Assembly (NCBI RefSeq): GCF_018069875.1
Contig: NZ_JAGQDF010000005.1
Span: forward strand, 1 to 64,000
Direction: 5' to 3'
Source of the DNA: Ideonella alba
Lineage (GTDB): Bacteria; Pseudomonadota; Gammaproteobacteria; Burkholderiales; Burkholderiaceae_C
Length of the DNA: 64,000 nt
This document shows, one piece after another, positions 25,929-34,499 of the stretch. The position numbers were made by a program, and so were the translations under genes. The first letter of the stretch is position 1; each line of letters opens with the position of its first letter. The notes under the pieces were generated by a model. It made no database searches. It saw nothing but the letters and a program-made list of their open reading frames with translations, and was not told where the DNA came from.

Positions 25929-26773
25929 AGGCGCTGGCCACCGCCCTGTGCGCCGCGCTGCTGGCGCTGGCCGGCTGCAGCAGCCCGCCCCAGCGCGTGC
26001 AGCCGCTCACCGCGCCGCTGCCCGAGCGCCTGGCCGTGCCCGCCGGCTACACGCTGGTCTGGTCCGACGAGTTCGACCGCGACGGCCTGCCCGACCCCGC
26101 GCGCTGGGTGCACGACACCCACCGCAACCGCGAGGGCTGGTACAACAAGGAGGCCCAGTACTACAGCGACCGCCGCGCCGAGAACGCGGTGGTGCAGGGC
26201 GGCCAACTGCACATCACCGCCCGCCGCGAAGCGCTGCGCGAGCAGCCCGACTGGGGCGGCCAGCCCTACAGTTCGGCACGGCTGATCACCAAGGGACGAG
26301 GCGACTGGACCTACGGCTTCTTCCAGATCCGCGCCAGGCTGCCCTGCGGCCAGGGCACCTGGCCGGCGATCTGGATGGTGGGCAGCGGCGGGCGCTGGCC
26401 GGCCGATGGTGAGCTGGACATCCTGGAGCAGATCGGCGAGCGACCCGACCGCGTCTTCAGCACCGTGCACACCCAGGCCGGCAGCGGCGCCTGGGGCAGC
26501 GGGGCCGAGCGCACGCTGACCGACGTGTGCACCGCCTTCCACGACTACCAGATGCACTGGACGCCCACGCACATCGACTTCGGCATCGACGGCGTGGCGC
26601 ACTACCGCTACCTCAACCACGGCGGCGACGCCTGGCCCTTCGACCGCCCGCAGTTCCTGGTGCTGAACATCGCCATCGGCGGTGACCTGGGCGGGCGCGT
26701 GGACGACAGCATCTTCCCGGTGACGATGGCGGTGGACCATGTGCGGGTGTGGCAGGCGGGGAGCGCCCGATGA
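25925..26773 (+). CDS. GH16 beta-glucanase lipoprotein (laminarinase type)
   Basis: This 282-residue protein has a lipoprotein signal with lipobox LAGC (C18), so it should be anchored to a membrane, probably the outer one. The GH16 active site reads GELDILEQIG, with the nucleophile E163, D165 and acid/base E168, in the E-x-D-x-x-E spacing. W-S-D-E-F near residue 46 and the WPAIWM segment are typical of the laminarinase group. It would cut beta-1,3-glucan outside or at the cell surface into pieces for the TonB receptor. ATGA overlaps link it to its neighbours. Confidence 0.92.
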   Translation: MKALATALCAALLALAGCSSPPQRVQPLTAPLPERLAVPAGYTLVWSDEFDRDGLPDPARWVHDTHRNREGWYNKEAQYYSDRRAENAVVQGGQLHITARREALREQPDWGGQPYSSARLITKGRGDWTYGFFQIRARLPCGQGTWPAIWMVGSGGRWPADGELDILEQIGERPDRVFSTVHTQAGSGAWGSGAERTLTDVCTAFHDYQMHWTPTHIDFGIDGVAHYRYLNHGGDAWPFDRPQFLVLNIAIGGDLGGRVDDSIFPVTMAVDHVRVWQAGSAR

Positions 26774-27633
26774 GGGCCTGGCTGCTGGCGCTGCTGCTGG
26801 GCCTGGTCGGCGCCGCGCAGGCCGCACCGCCGCTGAAGGTGGCCACCTACAACCTGCGCCTGAACGAGCCCGAGGACGGCCCCAACGCCTGGCCGCACCG
26901 CCGCGAGCAGGTCAAGGCCCTGATCCGCTACCACCGCCTGGACCTGGTGGCCACGCAGGAAGGCCTGATCGACCAGATCCATGACCTGGAAGCCATGCCC
27001 GGCTGGGCCCGCGTGGGGGTGGGCCGCGACGATGGCCGCGAGGGTGGCGAACACTCGGCCATCTTCTTCCGCCGCGAGCGCCTGGCGCTGGAGGACCACG
27101 GCGACTTCTGGCTCAGCGCCACGCCCGACAAACCGTCGATGAGTTGGGATTCGAACTGCTGCCACCGCCTGGCCACCTGGGCCCGGCTGCGCGACCGCGC
27201 CAGCGGCCAGCGCTTCATCACCTTCTCGGTCCACTTCGACCACGAGGCCGCGGTGTCGCGCCGCGAATCGGCGCGGCTGCTGGTCGAGCGGGTGAAGGCC
27301 CTGTCCCAGGGCCTGCCGGTGCTGTGCCTGGGCGACTTCAACGCCACCCCCGACAGCGAGCCGGTGGCGATCATGCGGGCCGCGCTGCGCGATGCGCGCG
27401 AGCTGAGCGAGTCACCACCCTATGGGCCGATGGGCACCTTCAATGCGTTCCAGTGGGATGCGGCGGCGGAGGAGCGCATCGACTACCTCTTCGTCAGCCC
27501 GGGGGTGCGGGTGCTGGACTATGCGGTGCTGACCGATTCATTGCGGGGGCGCTATACCAGTGACCACTTTCCGTTGGTGTTGACGGTACGCTGGGGTGGG
27601 CGGGCTTCGGCGGGCAGCAACGGCGGGCGATGA
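26770..27633 (+). CDS. Endonuclease/exonuclease/phosphatase (EEP) family protein, secreted
   Basis: This 287-residue EEP-fold hydrolase carries a signal peptide (LLALLLGLVGAAQAAP). Family residues are seen in KVATYNLRLN, LVATQEG, FSVHFDHEA, LCLGDFNATPDSE and YTSDHFPLVL, which together supply the metal and catalytic His/Asp set. EEP proteins cleave phosphodiesters in nucleic acids, inositol phosphates or lipids. Its place at the end of a glucan operon, with an ATGA junction to GH16, is conserved in style with glucan loci elsewhere, but its substrate is not evident. Confidence 0.82.
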   Translation: MRAWLLALLLGLVGAAQAAPPLKVATYNLRLNEPEDGPNAWPHRREQVKALIRYHRLDLVATQEGLIDQIHDLEAMPGWARVGVGRDDGREGGEHSAIFFRRERLALEDHGDFWLSATPDKPSMSWDSNCCHRLATWARLRDRASGQRFITFSVHFDHEAAVSRRESARLLVERVKALSQGLPVLCLGDFNATPDSEPVAIMRAALRDARELSESPPYGPMGTFNAFQWDAAAEERIDYLFVSPGVRVLDYAVLTDSLRGRYTSDHFPLVLTVRWGGRASAGSNGGR

Positions 27634-27685
27634 CTCGTCACGCTCCGGGCGAGGCATTCAGTGCCATGCACAAGATGGTTCCGGA

Positions 27686-27705
27686 TGTAGCTTTTGGGCT
27701 ACAAT
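27686..27705 (+). promoter_or_regulatory. Toxin-antitoxin promoter and operator
   Basis: An inverted repeat, TGTAGC (27686-27691) with GCTACA (27698-27703), overlaps a -10 box TACAAT (27700-27705) just before the toxin start at 27712. Repression by the antitoxin, the usual autoregulation of such modules, would block this promoter. The short distance to the ATG implies a very short leader. Confidence 0.6.
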
Positions 27706-27711
27706 CCGGCC

Positions 27712-28007
27712 ATGCGCGTCGAGAAGACGAACGAGTATCGCGAGTGGATTGACAGCCTCAAGGACACTGCCGGGCGTGCGCGCATCCTGATGCGTGTCGA
27801 CAGGCTCGTCCATGGCAATCCGGGCGCGCACCGCATTGCCTGACTCACGGCGTCTCGGAGCTCAAGGTCGATGTGGGCCCAGGCTACCGTGTGTACTACA
27901 CCCAGCGCGGTGACCGCTTGCTGTTGCTGCTCATCGGCGGTGACAAGTCGACCCAGTCCAAGGACATTGCCAGGGCCATTCGCCTGGCCCAGTTGTACGG
28001 AGAGTGA
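27712..28007 (+). pseudogene. RelE/HigB-like toxin gene (HI1419 type), frameshifted
   Basis: The first 43 codons (EKTNEYREWIDSLKD..RILMRVDRLVHGNPG) are the N-terminal half of an HI1419-type RelE-superfamily toxin, which cleaves mRNA at the ribosome. The frame ends at TGA 27841. From 27840 a second frame carries the expected remainder (LTHGVSELKVDVGPGYRVYY..LLLLIGGDKSTQSKDI..RLAQLYGE) and ends at 28007, two bases before the antitoxin gene. A one-base loss or two-base gain near 27835-27840 accounts for the break. Together the halves give about 98 residues, the normal family length. A sequencing error cannot be excluded. Confidence 0.8.
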
Positions 28008-28009
28008 AT

Positions 28010-28327
28010 ATGGCCACTGCTGCCCGCAAGTCGACCCCCAAGGTCAAGACGTCCTCGTACGATGTGGCCGAGCATCTGCGCACGCCTGAGGAGATGGCGG
28101 CGTATCTGGATGCCTGGCTCGAGGACGCTCCCGATGACGTGTCCGGCATTGCACGCGCACTGGGTGACATCGCTCGCGCCAAGGGCATGAGCCTGGTCGC
28201 CAAGGAGGCTGGCCTGAGCCGCGAGAGCCTTTATCGTGCGCTCAGCGAAGGCGGAAATCCCAGCTTCGCCACGGTGCTCAAGGTGGCGCGTGCGCTCGGT
28301 GTTCGCCTGCACGCCCAGCCGGCGTGA
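28010..28327 (+). CDS. HigA-like antitoxin (HI1420 family)
   Basis: This 105-residue addiction-module antidote has a short N-terminal strand region (SSYDVAEHLRTPEEMAAYLDAWLED) and a C-terminal helix-turn-helix (SLVAKEAGLSRESLYRALSEGGNPSFATVLKVARALG). It would bind the toxin and the TGTAGC/GCTACA operator upstream. The gene is intact although its toxin partner is broken. ATG 28010 is taken as the start; a GTG at 28004 in the same frame would overlap the toxin stop. Confidence 0.88.
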   Translation: MATAARKSTPKVKTSSYDVAEHLRTPEEMAAYLDAWLEDAPDDVSGIARALGDIARAKGMSLVAKEAGLSRESLYRALSEGGNPSFATVLKVARALGVRLHAQPA

Positions 28328-28361
28328 GCGCACACCCGGTGGACCCTCATTGGCGAGCGCG

Positions 28362-28682
28362 ATGCACAACCTGACGTGGACGCAGGCCGAGAAGAGCCTG
28401 TCACGTCGCCTGTTTGACCAGGCGCTCGATGCGGAACTGGCTGACACACTGGCCCAGTTCAAGGCCCGGGCAGCGGCGGTGTCGAGCCCCGAGGCGATGT
28501 GGGCCATTCAGCCCTTCCTGGCTGACCGGCAACGCGAGATCGACGCCAAATATGACTACCGGTACTCGCAACTGATCATCGTGTTCGGTCGCCTGTTGCG
28601 CGAGGGACGGATCCAGGAGGCGCAATTGGCTGGGTTGTCGGAAGACAAGCAGGCGCTGATCAAGCATGTCGGCGGCCTCTAG
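28362..28682 (+). CDS. Conserved protein of unknown function
   Basis: This 106-residue, mostly helical protein has no signal peptide or membrane segment: MHNLTWTQAEKSLSRRLFDQALDAEL, then MWAIQPFLADRQREIDAKYDYRYSQLIIVFGRLLREGRI and LAGLSEDKQALIKHV. Similar small proteins occur as unnamed genes in Betaproteobacteria, but I do not know a function. It follows the toxin-antitoxin genes by 34 bases and could be a third member of that transcript. Its end faces the nagB-like gene with a 24-base gap. Confidence 0.6.
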   Translation: MHNLTWTQAEKSLSRRLFDQALDAELADTLAQFKARAAAVSSPEAMWAIQPFLADRQREIDAKYDYRYSQLIIVFGRLLREGRIQEAQLAGLSEDKQALIKHVGGL

Positions 28683-28706
28683 CGGGCCGTGGCAGAGCTC
28701 GTCTCA

Positions 28707-29726
28707 CTACACCGTTTTCGTCACCTTGCTGAGATGCCTCGGCTGGTCCGGGTCCATCCCCCGCGCCTGGGCCAACTGCGCCGCCATCCCGTAGAACGCC
28801 TGGATCGCGCACGCCGGATCCAACTCCGGCAGCGTGGCCGTGGGCAGCGTCAGATCGCGTTCGGGCACATCGGCCGGTGCCGCCAGCAGCACCGCGGCAC
28901 CCCGCTGCCGCATGTCGGCGGCCAGCGCGCGCAGGCCCGGTTGCGTGGGTCCACGCAGCGCGAAGACCAGCAACGGGTAGCCGGGTTCGACCAGGGCCAT
29001 CGGGCCGTGGCGGATTTCGGCGCTGCTGAAGGCTTCGGCCTGCAGGGCCGAGGTTTCCTTGAACTTCAGCGCGGCCTCCTGCGCCACCGACAGGCCCAGG
29101 CCGCGGCCCACCACCATCAGGTGGCGGGCGCTTTGCAGCACGGGCAGGGCGGCCGACCAGTCGGTCTGGGCGGCGCGGGTCAGGTCGTGCGGCAGTTCGG
29201 CCAGCGCGGCGTGCAGGGCGGCGGAGTCCTGCCAGTGGGCCACCAGGCGGGCGGCGGCGGCCAGGCTGGCGATGAAGCTCTTGGTGGCGGCCACGCTGCG
29301 CTCGGGGCCGGCGTGCAAGCCGATGGTCCACTCGGTGGCCTGGGCCAGCGGGGATGTGGTGTCGTTGACCAGGGCCACGGTGCAGGCGCCGCTGGCGCGC
29401 AGCGCGCGCATCGGCTCGACCACGTCGGGGCTCTGGCCCGATTGCGACACGGCCACGGCCAGTGCGCCGGCGGTGCGCAGCGGGGCCTGGCCCAAAGTCA
29501 GCAGCGACAGCGGCAGCGAGGCCACCACGCAGCCCAGGCGCGCCATCACCAGGTAGGCCAGGTAGCTGGCGGCGTGGTCGCTGCTGCCGCGGGCCAGGGT
29601 CAGCGTCACCGCGGGTGACAAGGCGGCCAGGTGGCGGCCCAGCGCGGCCAGGCGCGCGTCCTCGTCAATGCCCTGGCGCTCGACCGCGGCAGCGGCCTCC
29701 AGGGCTTCGTCGCGCATGCGGCTCAT
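28707..29726 (-). CDS. nagB-II: SIS-domain glucosamine-6-phosphate deaminase (NagB-II type)
   Basis: This 339-residue protein has two SIS domains like the isomerase half of GlmS, with LARGSSDHAASYLAYL and SQSGQSPDVVEPM in the first and VVGRGLGLSVAQEAALKFKETS and AEIRHGPMALV in the second. Such proteins without a glutaminase domain act as deaminases converting glucosamine-6-phosphate to fructose-6-phosphate plus ammonia, replacing the classical NagB. Its position after nagA (ATGA overlap) supports this role over GlmS-like synthesis or AgaS function. It is the last gene of the amino-sugar catabolic operon. Confidence 0.85.
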   Translation of the reverse strand: MSRMRDEALEAAAAVERQGIDEDARLAALGRHLAALSPAVTLTLARGSSDHAASYLAYLVMARLGCVVASLPLSLLTLGQAPLRTAGALAVAVSQSGQSPDVVEPMRALRASGACTVALVNDTTSPLAQATEWTIGLHAGPERSVAATKSFIASLAAAARLVAHWQDSAALHAALAELPHDLTRAAQTDWSAALPVLQSARHLMVVGRGLGLSVAQEAALKFKETSALQAEAFSSAEIRHGPMALVEPGYPLLVFALRGPTQPGLRALAADMRQRGAAVLLAAPADVPERDLTLPTATLPELDPACAIQAFYGMAAQLAQARGMDPDQPRHLSKVTKTV

Positions 29727-30829
29727 CGGGGCAGCTCCCGGCCGGCCACGTAGACCGCCTGCACGCCCAGCCGTGCGTCCAGCAGCACCAGATCGGCGTG
29801 GGCGCCGGGGGCGAGGCGGCCGCGCTCGGTCTCGCCCAGGTAGTCGGCGGGGAAGCGCGACACGCGGTCGCTGGCCTCGGCCAGGCTCAGGCCCAGGCCG
29901 ACCAGGTGGCGCAGCGCGCGGTCCATGGTCAGCGCGCTGCCGGCCAGCGTGCCGTCGGCCAGGCGCACGCCGCCGGCGCAGTGGTGCACGGTCTGGCGGC
30001 CCAGGCGGAACTCGCCCTCGGGCATGCCGGCGGCGGCGGTGGCGTCGGTCACCGCGAACACGCGCGGGATGGCGCGCAGCGCGGCCAGCAGCGCGCCGGG
30101 GTGCACATGCAGGCCGTCGGGGATCAGCTCGGCATGCTGGGCGTGGGCCAGCGCCGCGCCCACCAGGCCGGGGGCCCGGTGGTGCAGGCCGGACATGGCG
30201 TTGAAGAGGTGGGTGAAGCCGCTGGCACCGGCGGCCAGCGCGGCCACGCCCTGCTCGTAGCTGGCCTCGCTGTGGCCGATCTGCACGCGCAGGCCGCGCG
30301 CCACCAGCTGCGGGATCAGCGCCAGGTGGCCGTCCTCCTCGGGCGCCAGCGTGACCACGCGCAGCGTGGCGCGGGCGCAGAAGTCGTCCAGCTCAGCCAG
30401 CGTGGCGGCGTGGGTGTCGGGTGGCTGAGCGCCCAGGCGCTGCGGGCTGAGCCAGGGGCCTTCCAGATGCACGCCCAGCACGCGGGCACCGTCACCCGGA
30501 CCGCTGGCCATGGCGGCGGCGATGCCGTCCAGGGCGCGCTGCACATCGGCCGTGGGCGCGGTCATCGTGGTGGCCAGCAGTGCGGTGGTGCCGTGGCGCG
30601 CATGCAGCCGGGCCAGGGTGCGCACGGCGGCGGCGCCTTCCATGGTGTCGGCGCCGCCGCCGCCGTGCACGTGCAGGTCGATGAAGCCGGGCAGGGCGAT
30701 CGGCAGCGCGGGGTCGGGCTGGGCGATGGGCGCGCCGTCGATGGCCTGGATGCGCTCGTCGAAGCGCAGCGGGCCGAGGCGCCAGCCCTCGGGCGTCAGC
30801 ACATTGGCGTGCAGGGTGTGCAAGGTCAT
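29723..30829 (-). CDS. nagA: N-acetylglucosamine-6-phosphate deacetylase
   Basis: This 368-residue amidohydrolase carries the NagA motifs: metal-site DLHVHGGGG, HLEGPWL, GHSEAS, THLFNAMSGLHHR, DGLHVHP and the catalytic aspartate in FAVTDATAAAG. It removes acetate from GlcNAc-6-phosphate to give glucosamine-6-phosphate for the next enzyme. It is cytoplasmic, of normal family length, and overlaps both the kinase gene upstream and nagB-II downstream by ATGA, so the pathway enzymes are coupled. Confidence 0.94.
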   Translation of the reverse strand: MTLHTLHANVLTPEGWRLGPLRFDERIQAIDGAPIAQPDPALPIALPGFIDLHVHGGGGADTMEGAAAVRTLARLHARHGTTALLATTMTAPTADVQRALDGIAAAMASGPGDGARVLGVHLEGPWLSPQRLGAQPPDTHAATLAELDDFCARATLRVVTLAPEEDGHLALIPQLVARGLRVQIGHSEASYEQGVAALAAGASGFTHLFNAMSGLHHRAPGLVGAALAHAQHAELIPDGLHVHPGALLAALRAIPRVFAVTDATAAAGMPEGEFRLGRQTVHHCAGGVRLADGTLAGSALTMDRALRHLVGLGLSLAEASDRVSRFPADYLGETERGRLAPGAHADLVLLDARLGVQAVYVAGRELPR

Positions 30830-31710
30830 GCGTCAGTGTGCGCCAGGTGCTGGCGCAGCAGGATCAGGGCGCCGTCGGCCGCGTCGCCGCGGGGCGGCTG
30901 CAGGCGGCGGCGGAAGGATTCGGGCAGCCAGGGCATCAGTGGCGCGGCCAGGCCACCGCACAGCGACAACGGCAGCTCGCCCTGGGGCACCAGGGCATCG
31001 GCCAGGCGCACCACCTCCCGCGCGGCCTGTTCCACCCAGGCGCGCGCCAGCGCGTGGCTGGGCGCGTGATCCAGCACCAGCGGAGCCAGGCTGGCGAAGT
31101 GGCCCTGGCTGGCCTGGCCCAGCCAGGTGCGCAGGGTGTCGGGGTCGGCGCCGCAGCGCTGGGCCACGGCGTGGGACAGCGCGTCGGCGCTGGCGCGGCC
31201 GTCCAGTACCTGCTGCAGATGCGCGGCGGCGCGCAGGCCCAGCCAGGCGCCGCTGCCTTCATCGCCCGCCGGGAAGCCCCAGCCGCCCACGTCGCGCCGG
31301 GCGCCGTGGGCATCCTGGCGCAGGCCCACGCTGCCGGTGCCCATGGCCACCACCGCGCCGGGCGCGCCGCCGTGGGCGCCCAGCAGTGTGGTCAGCGCGT
31401 CACTCGCCAGGCACAGCGCGGCGCAGCCGGGGTCGGCAGCCACGAAGGCCGCCGCCCAGGGCGGGTTGTTGGCACCGGCCAGGCCCAGGCCCAGCGCGAT
31501 CTCGGACCAGGGCGGCATCGGCTGGCCTTGCTGGGCGAAGGCGTCGGCCAAGGCGTCGCGCACGGCTTGCCACGCGCTGGGGATGCCGTGCATCAGCGCC
31601 GATGCACCGGCGCGGCCGTGGCCGATCGGGGTGCCGGCGACGTCGGTCACCCGAACGCGCGTGCCGGTGCCGCCGCCATCCACGCCGGCCAGGTAGCGGG
31701 GCATCGTCAT
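30826..31710 (-). CDS. BadF/BadG-family amino-sugar kinase (GlcNAc or glucosamine kinase)
   Basis: This 294-residue kinase belongs to the ASKHA superfamily, BadF/BadG/BcrA branch: phosphate-1 loop GVDGGGTGTRVRV (about 9-21), GLGLAGANN, SDALTTLLGAHGG, AMGTGSVGL and GWGFPAGDEGSGAWLG. Relatives phosphorylate GlcNAc or glucosamine with ATP. Between nagX and nagA, it should make GlcNAc-6-phosphate from GlcNAc taken up without phosphorylation by the ABC importer, consistent with the absence of PTS genes. ATG 31704 is an alternative start. ATGA overlaps join it to both neighbours. Confidence 0.87.
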   Translation of the reverse strand: MTMPRYLAGVDGGGTGTRVRVTDVAGTPIGHGRAGASALMHGIPSAWQAVRDALADAFAQQGQPMPPWSEIALGLGLAGANNPPWAAAFVAADPGCAALCLASDALTTLLGAHGGAPGAVVAMGTGSVGLRQDAHGARRDVGGWGFPAGDEGSGAWLGLRAAAHLQQVLDGRASADALSHAVAQRCGADPDTLRTWLGQASQGHFASLAPLVLDHAPSHALARAWVEQAAREVVRLADALVPQGELPLSLCGGLAAPLMPWLPESFRRRLQPPRGDAADGALILLRQHLAHTDA

Positions 31711-32831
31711 AGCCGCACCACGATGCCGCGCCGCCACAGCCACCAGCCCGGCAGCCAGCAGGCGGCGGTGTAGGCCAGCGCGTAGAGCAGCGAGCCGGGC
31801 TTGTCGCCGGCCCAGGACTGGAAGCCGTGCTGGTAGAGCCACTCCATCAGCGACGTGCCCTGCACCGGCGTCAGCCACAGCACCGCATTGCCCACCTCGC
31901 TGAGCAGGTAGATGGCCAGCGGGTTCAGGCCGAAGACCTGCCACACCCACAGGCCGCGACGCCAGCCGCGGCGGTCGATCAGCGCGGTGAGTGCCGCCAG
32001 GATCAACAGGTCCAGGCCGATGGTCAGCGCCACGTAGCTGGGGGTCCAGAGCTTCTTGTTGATCGGCAGCAGCGGGTCCCAGGCCAGGGCCAGGCCCACG
32101 CTGGCGGCCCCCAGCACCACCAGCCGCGCCAGGGGCTGCGCCGGCGCGGCGCGCAGCCAGCGGGTGGCGCCGTAGCCGGCCAGCACATGCACGGTGGCGG
32201 CGGCGGTGCCCAGCAGGCCTTCAGGGTCGTAGGGCAGGCCTTCGCCCTGGTAGATGTGGCCGGCGCCGAAGACCCACAGGTCCAGCCGGCGCGCGGCGTT
32301 GCCCTCCAGCGTGAGGTCGCCGCCGGTCAGCAGCACCACCCAGGTGCCCAGCAGCACCAACCCGCTGAAGACGATGGCGCCGCGCCGCCCGCCCCACAGC
32401 AGCACGGCGGCGGCCAGCGCCTGGCACAGGGCAATGCGCTGCAGCACGCCGGGAATGCGCGCGGTGGCCAGCGGCCGCAGCGACCAGCTGCCATCGGCCC
32501 CCTGCTGGACGAACGGAAAGTAGTAGAGCAACAGTCCGCAGCCGAACAGCAGGGCCGAGCGGCGCAGCACGCGCGCGAAGGCCGCGCCGCGGCCGGCCTG
32601 CGCGCTGCGCTCCAGCGAGAAGGCCATGGCCGCGCCCACGATGAACAGGAAGCTGGGGAAGACCAGGTCGGTCAGCGTGAAGCCGTGCCAGCGCGCATGC
32701 AGCAGCTGGCCGTAGGACAGCTGCTCGCTGAGCGACATGTTGACCACGATCATCAGCGCCACCGTCAGGCCGCGCATCACGTCCAGCGCCAATGAACGCG
32801 AGGGGGCGGTGGACGGGTGGGCGGTGGACAT
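31707..32831 (-). CDS. nagX: NagX-like membrane protein (heparan-alpha-glucosaminide N-acetyltransferase family)
   Basis: This 374-residue inner-membrane protein with about ten hydrophobic helices begins RSLALDVMRGLTVALMIVVN, the signature of the HGSNAT/YeiB-like family. Members carry acetyl groups across membranes or accompany GlcNAc catabolism as NagX. The conserved histidine-containing loop HARWHGFTLTDLVFPSFLFIVG is present. It is first in the catabolic operon and probably starts at ATG 32831; an upstream in-frame start at 32912 would add an unlikely Gly/Pro-rich tail. Its function in GlcNAc transport or acetylation is not settled. Confidence 0.85.
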   Translation of the reverse strand: MSTAHPSTAPSRSLALDVMRGLTVALMIVVNMSLSEQLSYGQLLHARWHGFTLTDLVFPSFLFIVGAAMAFSLERSAQAGRGAAFARVLRRSALLFGCGLLLYYFPFVQQGADGSWSLRPLATARIPGVLQRIALCQALAAAVLLWGGRRGAIVFSGLVLLGTWVVLLTGGDLTLEGNAARRLDLWVFGAGHIYQGEGLPYDPEGLLGTAAATVHVLAGYGATRWLRAAPAQPLARLVVLGAASVGLALAWDPLLPINKKLWTPSYVALTIGLDLLILAALTALIDRRGWRRGLWVWQVFGLNPLAIYLLSEVGNAVLWLTPVQGTSLMEWLYQHGFQSWAGDKPGSLLYALAYTAACWLPGWWLWRRGIVVRL

Positions 32832-32933
32832 CGGTGCCCAAGTTAGCATCCCCGGCGCGCCGAGGCCAGAGGCCCGGCCACCGGGGCCCCCCGGTGCAAG
32901 TGCCTGATTCACCGCGTGCGGCGCGCGGCGCCC

Positions 32934-33006
32934 TTACGCATCATTACCCCGCCGGGCCAGGGCCGCGCGTGCGCGCGGCGCGATGCCTCACCGAAGATTA
33001 CAAAAA
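32934..33006. promoter_or_regulatory. Regulatory region of nag operon with elements shared with the GlcNAc importer
   Basis: The gap between nagX and the sensor kinase contains TTACGCATCATTAC (32934-32947, TTAC repeats 10 bases apart) and TTACAAAAA (32998-33006). Closely similar elements, TTACGCTTCTTAAC and TTACAAAAAA, occur before the importer operon at 43980-44063. Spacing between the two elements is 54 bases here and 64 there, about one helical turn apart. They may be binding sites of the regulator at 34462 or promoter parts for the leftward transcripts. Confidence 0.45.
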
Positions 33007-33029
33007 CTTGCCCGGCCGCGGCCCGCGGA

Positions 33030-34499
33030 TCAGGCCGGCAGTCGGATCCGCGCCACGAATCCGCCCTCGGGGTGGTTGGCCAGCAGCAACTCGCCGCCCT
33101 GCGCCTGCACCAGGCTGCGCGCGATGCCCAGGCCCAGGCCCATGCCGCCCGCGTTGTGCTCGCGCCCATGCGACAGGCGCAGGTGCGGGTCGAACAGGCG
33201 CGGCAGGGCCTCGTCGGGCACACCGGGGCCGTGGTCGCGCACGGCGATCTCGGTGTGCGGGCCGTCTCGGCGCACGCTGATCTCGGCCCGCGCGCCGTAG
33301 AACAGCGCGTTGTCCAGCAGGTTGCCCAGCGCACGCTTGAGCGCCAGCGGCTTGGCGCGCACCGTCAGGCCCGCCGGCGTGAAGGCCACCGCCTGGCCCG
33401 ACAGCTGCGCACCGCGCACCAGGCGGGCGATCAGCGCATCCAGGCGCACGTCCACCACGTCCTCGTGGATGTCGCTGTCACTGACGTTCTGCAGCGCGCC
33501 CTTGACCATCATGTCGAGCTCGTCGAGGTCTTCCTCGAACTCGGTGCGCAGCGTGTCGTCGTCCAGCAGTTCCGAGCGCAGCTTGAGCCGGGTGATCGGC
33601 GTGCGCAGGTCGTGCGAGATGGCGACGAACAGGCGCTCGCGGTCCTCCAGGTAGTTGTGGATGCGCTGCTGCATCGCGCGGAAGGCGCGCGCGGTGTTGA
33701 TGAACTCGCGGCTGCCGGTCTCGGGCAGTGCCGGCATGGGCTCGCCCTGGCCGATGGCGGTGGCGGCGTCGGACAGCCGGGCCAGCGGGCGGATGATGCC
33801 GCGCAGCACGAACAGCATCAGCAGTAGCAGCGCCACCGCCAGCGAGATGCCGGGCAGCAGCAGGCGCTCGGCGCTGAAGGCGTCGCTGCCGTCCAGGAAG
33901 TAGGGGTTGGGCATCAGTGTGGCCAGCAGCAGCCAGTGGCCGGGCTCCAGCTCGGTCTGCACCAGCAGCACCGGCGCCGGCTGCGGCAGCAGCAGCTGCT
34001 GGGCCCACAGCTCAGGCAGCTCCACCAGGCGCGCCCCGGCGGGGCTGACCTGCACCTCGCCCGGCCAGGAAAAGGCCAGTTGCAGGCCCGGCAGGCTGGC
34101 CAGGTCGGCGTGCAGGGTGCGCGCCAGCGAGGCCAGCGCCTGCTCGGCCAGCGCGGCCGGGGCGATCGGCTGCACCGGCACCGGGGCGTCGTTCAACCAC
34201 AGCAGGAAGCGCGCGCCGCCCATGTCGCGCTGCTGCTGCACCACCAGCGGCCGGTAGCTGGCCGGCACGCTGCGCAGCGAGCGGATGGTGTGCGCCGCGC
34301 CGTGGCCCAGCACCTGGGCGGCGGCCTCGGCCTCGGCGCGGCGGTCGGCGCGCAACTGGGCGTTCCACAGCGCGCCCAGCGCCAGCTGCACCACCAGCAC
34401 GCCGCCGACCAGCAGCAGCGACAGCCGACCCATCATCGAGGTCGGCCAGCCGCCGCGTGCGTCAGACGGCACCGGAGACGACCTCGGCGGCAAAGACAT
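33030..34499 (-). CDS. Sensor histidine kinase (EnvZ-like) of the GlcNAc locus
   Basis: This 489-residue kinase has a membrane helix at about 24-46, a periplasmic domain of about 165 residues, a second helix (about 213-235), HAMP, and a HisKA domain with H296 in FVAISHDLRTPITRLKLR. The N-box (LGNLLDNALFYGA) and G-boxes (RDHGPGVP, GMGLGLGIA) complete the ATPase part. The HAMP/HisKA region resembles EnvZ. It overlaps the regulator by 38 bases if started at 34499; ATG 34436 would remove most of that. It probably senses amino sugars, perhaps with the binding protein at 35185. Confidence 0.9.
   Translation of the reverse strand: MSLPPRSSPVPSDARGGWPTSMMGRLSLLLVGGVLVVQLALGALWNAQLRADRRAEAEAAAQVLGHGAAHTIRSLRSVPASYRPLVVQQQRDMGGARFLLWLNDAPVPVQPIAPAALAEQALASLARTLHADLASLPGLQLAFSWPGEVQVSPAGARLVELPELWAQQLLLPQPAPVLLVQTELEPGHWLLLATLMPNPYFLDGSDAFSAERLLLPGISLAVALLLLMLFVLRGIIRPLARLSDAATAIGQGEPMPALPETGSREFINTARAFRAMQQRIHNYLEDRERLFVAISHDLRTPITRLKLRSELLDDDTLRTEFEEDLDELDMMVKGALQNVSDSDIHEDVVDVRLDALIARLVRGAQLSGQAVAFTPAGLTVRAKPLALKRALGNLLDNALFYGARAEISVRRDGPHTEIAVRDHGPGVPDEALPRLFDPHLRLSHGREHNAGGMGLGLGIARSLVQAQGGELLLANHPEGGFVARIRLPA

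Noticed and set aside
27835-27843. Programmed ribosomal frameshift in the toxin gene
   Set aside because: No slippery heptamer or downstream pseudoknot is apparent; indel or sequencing error is simpler.
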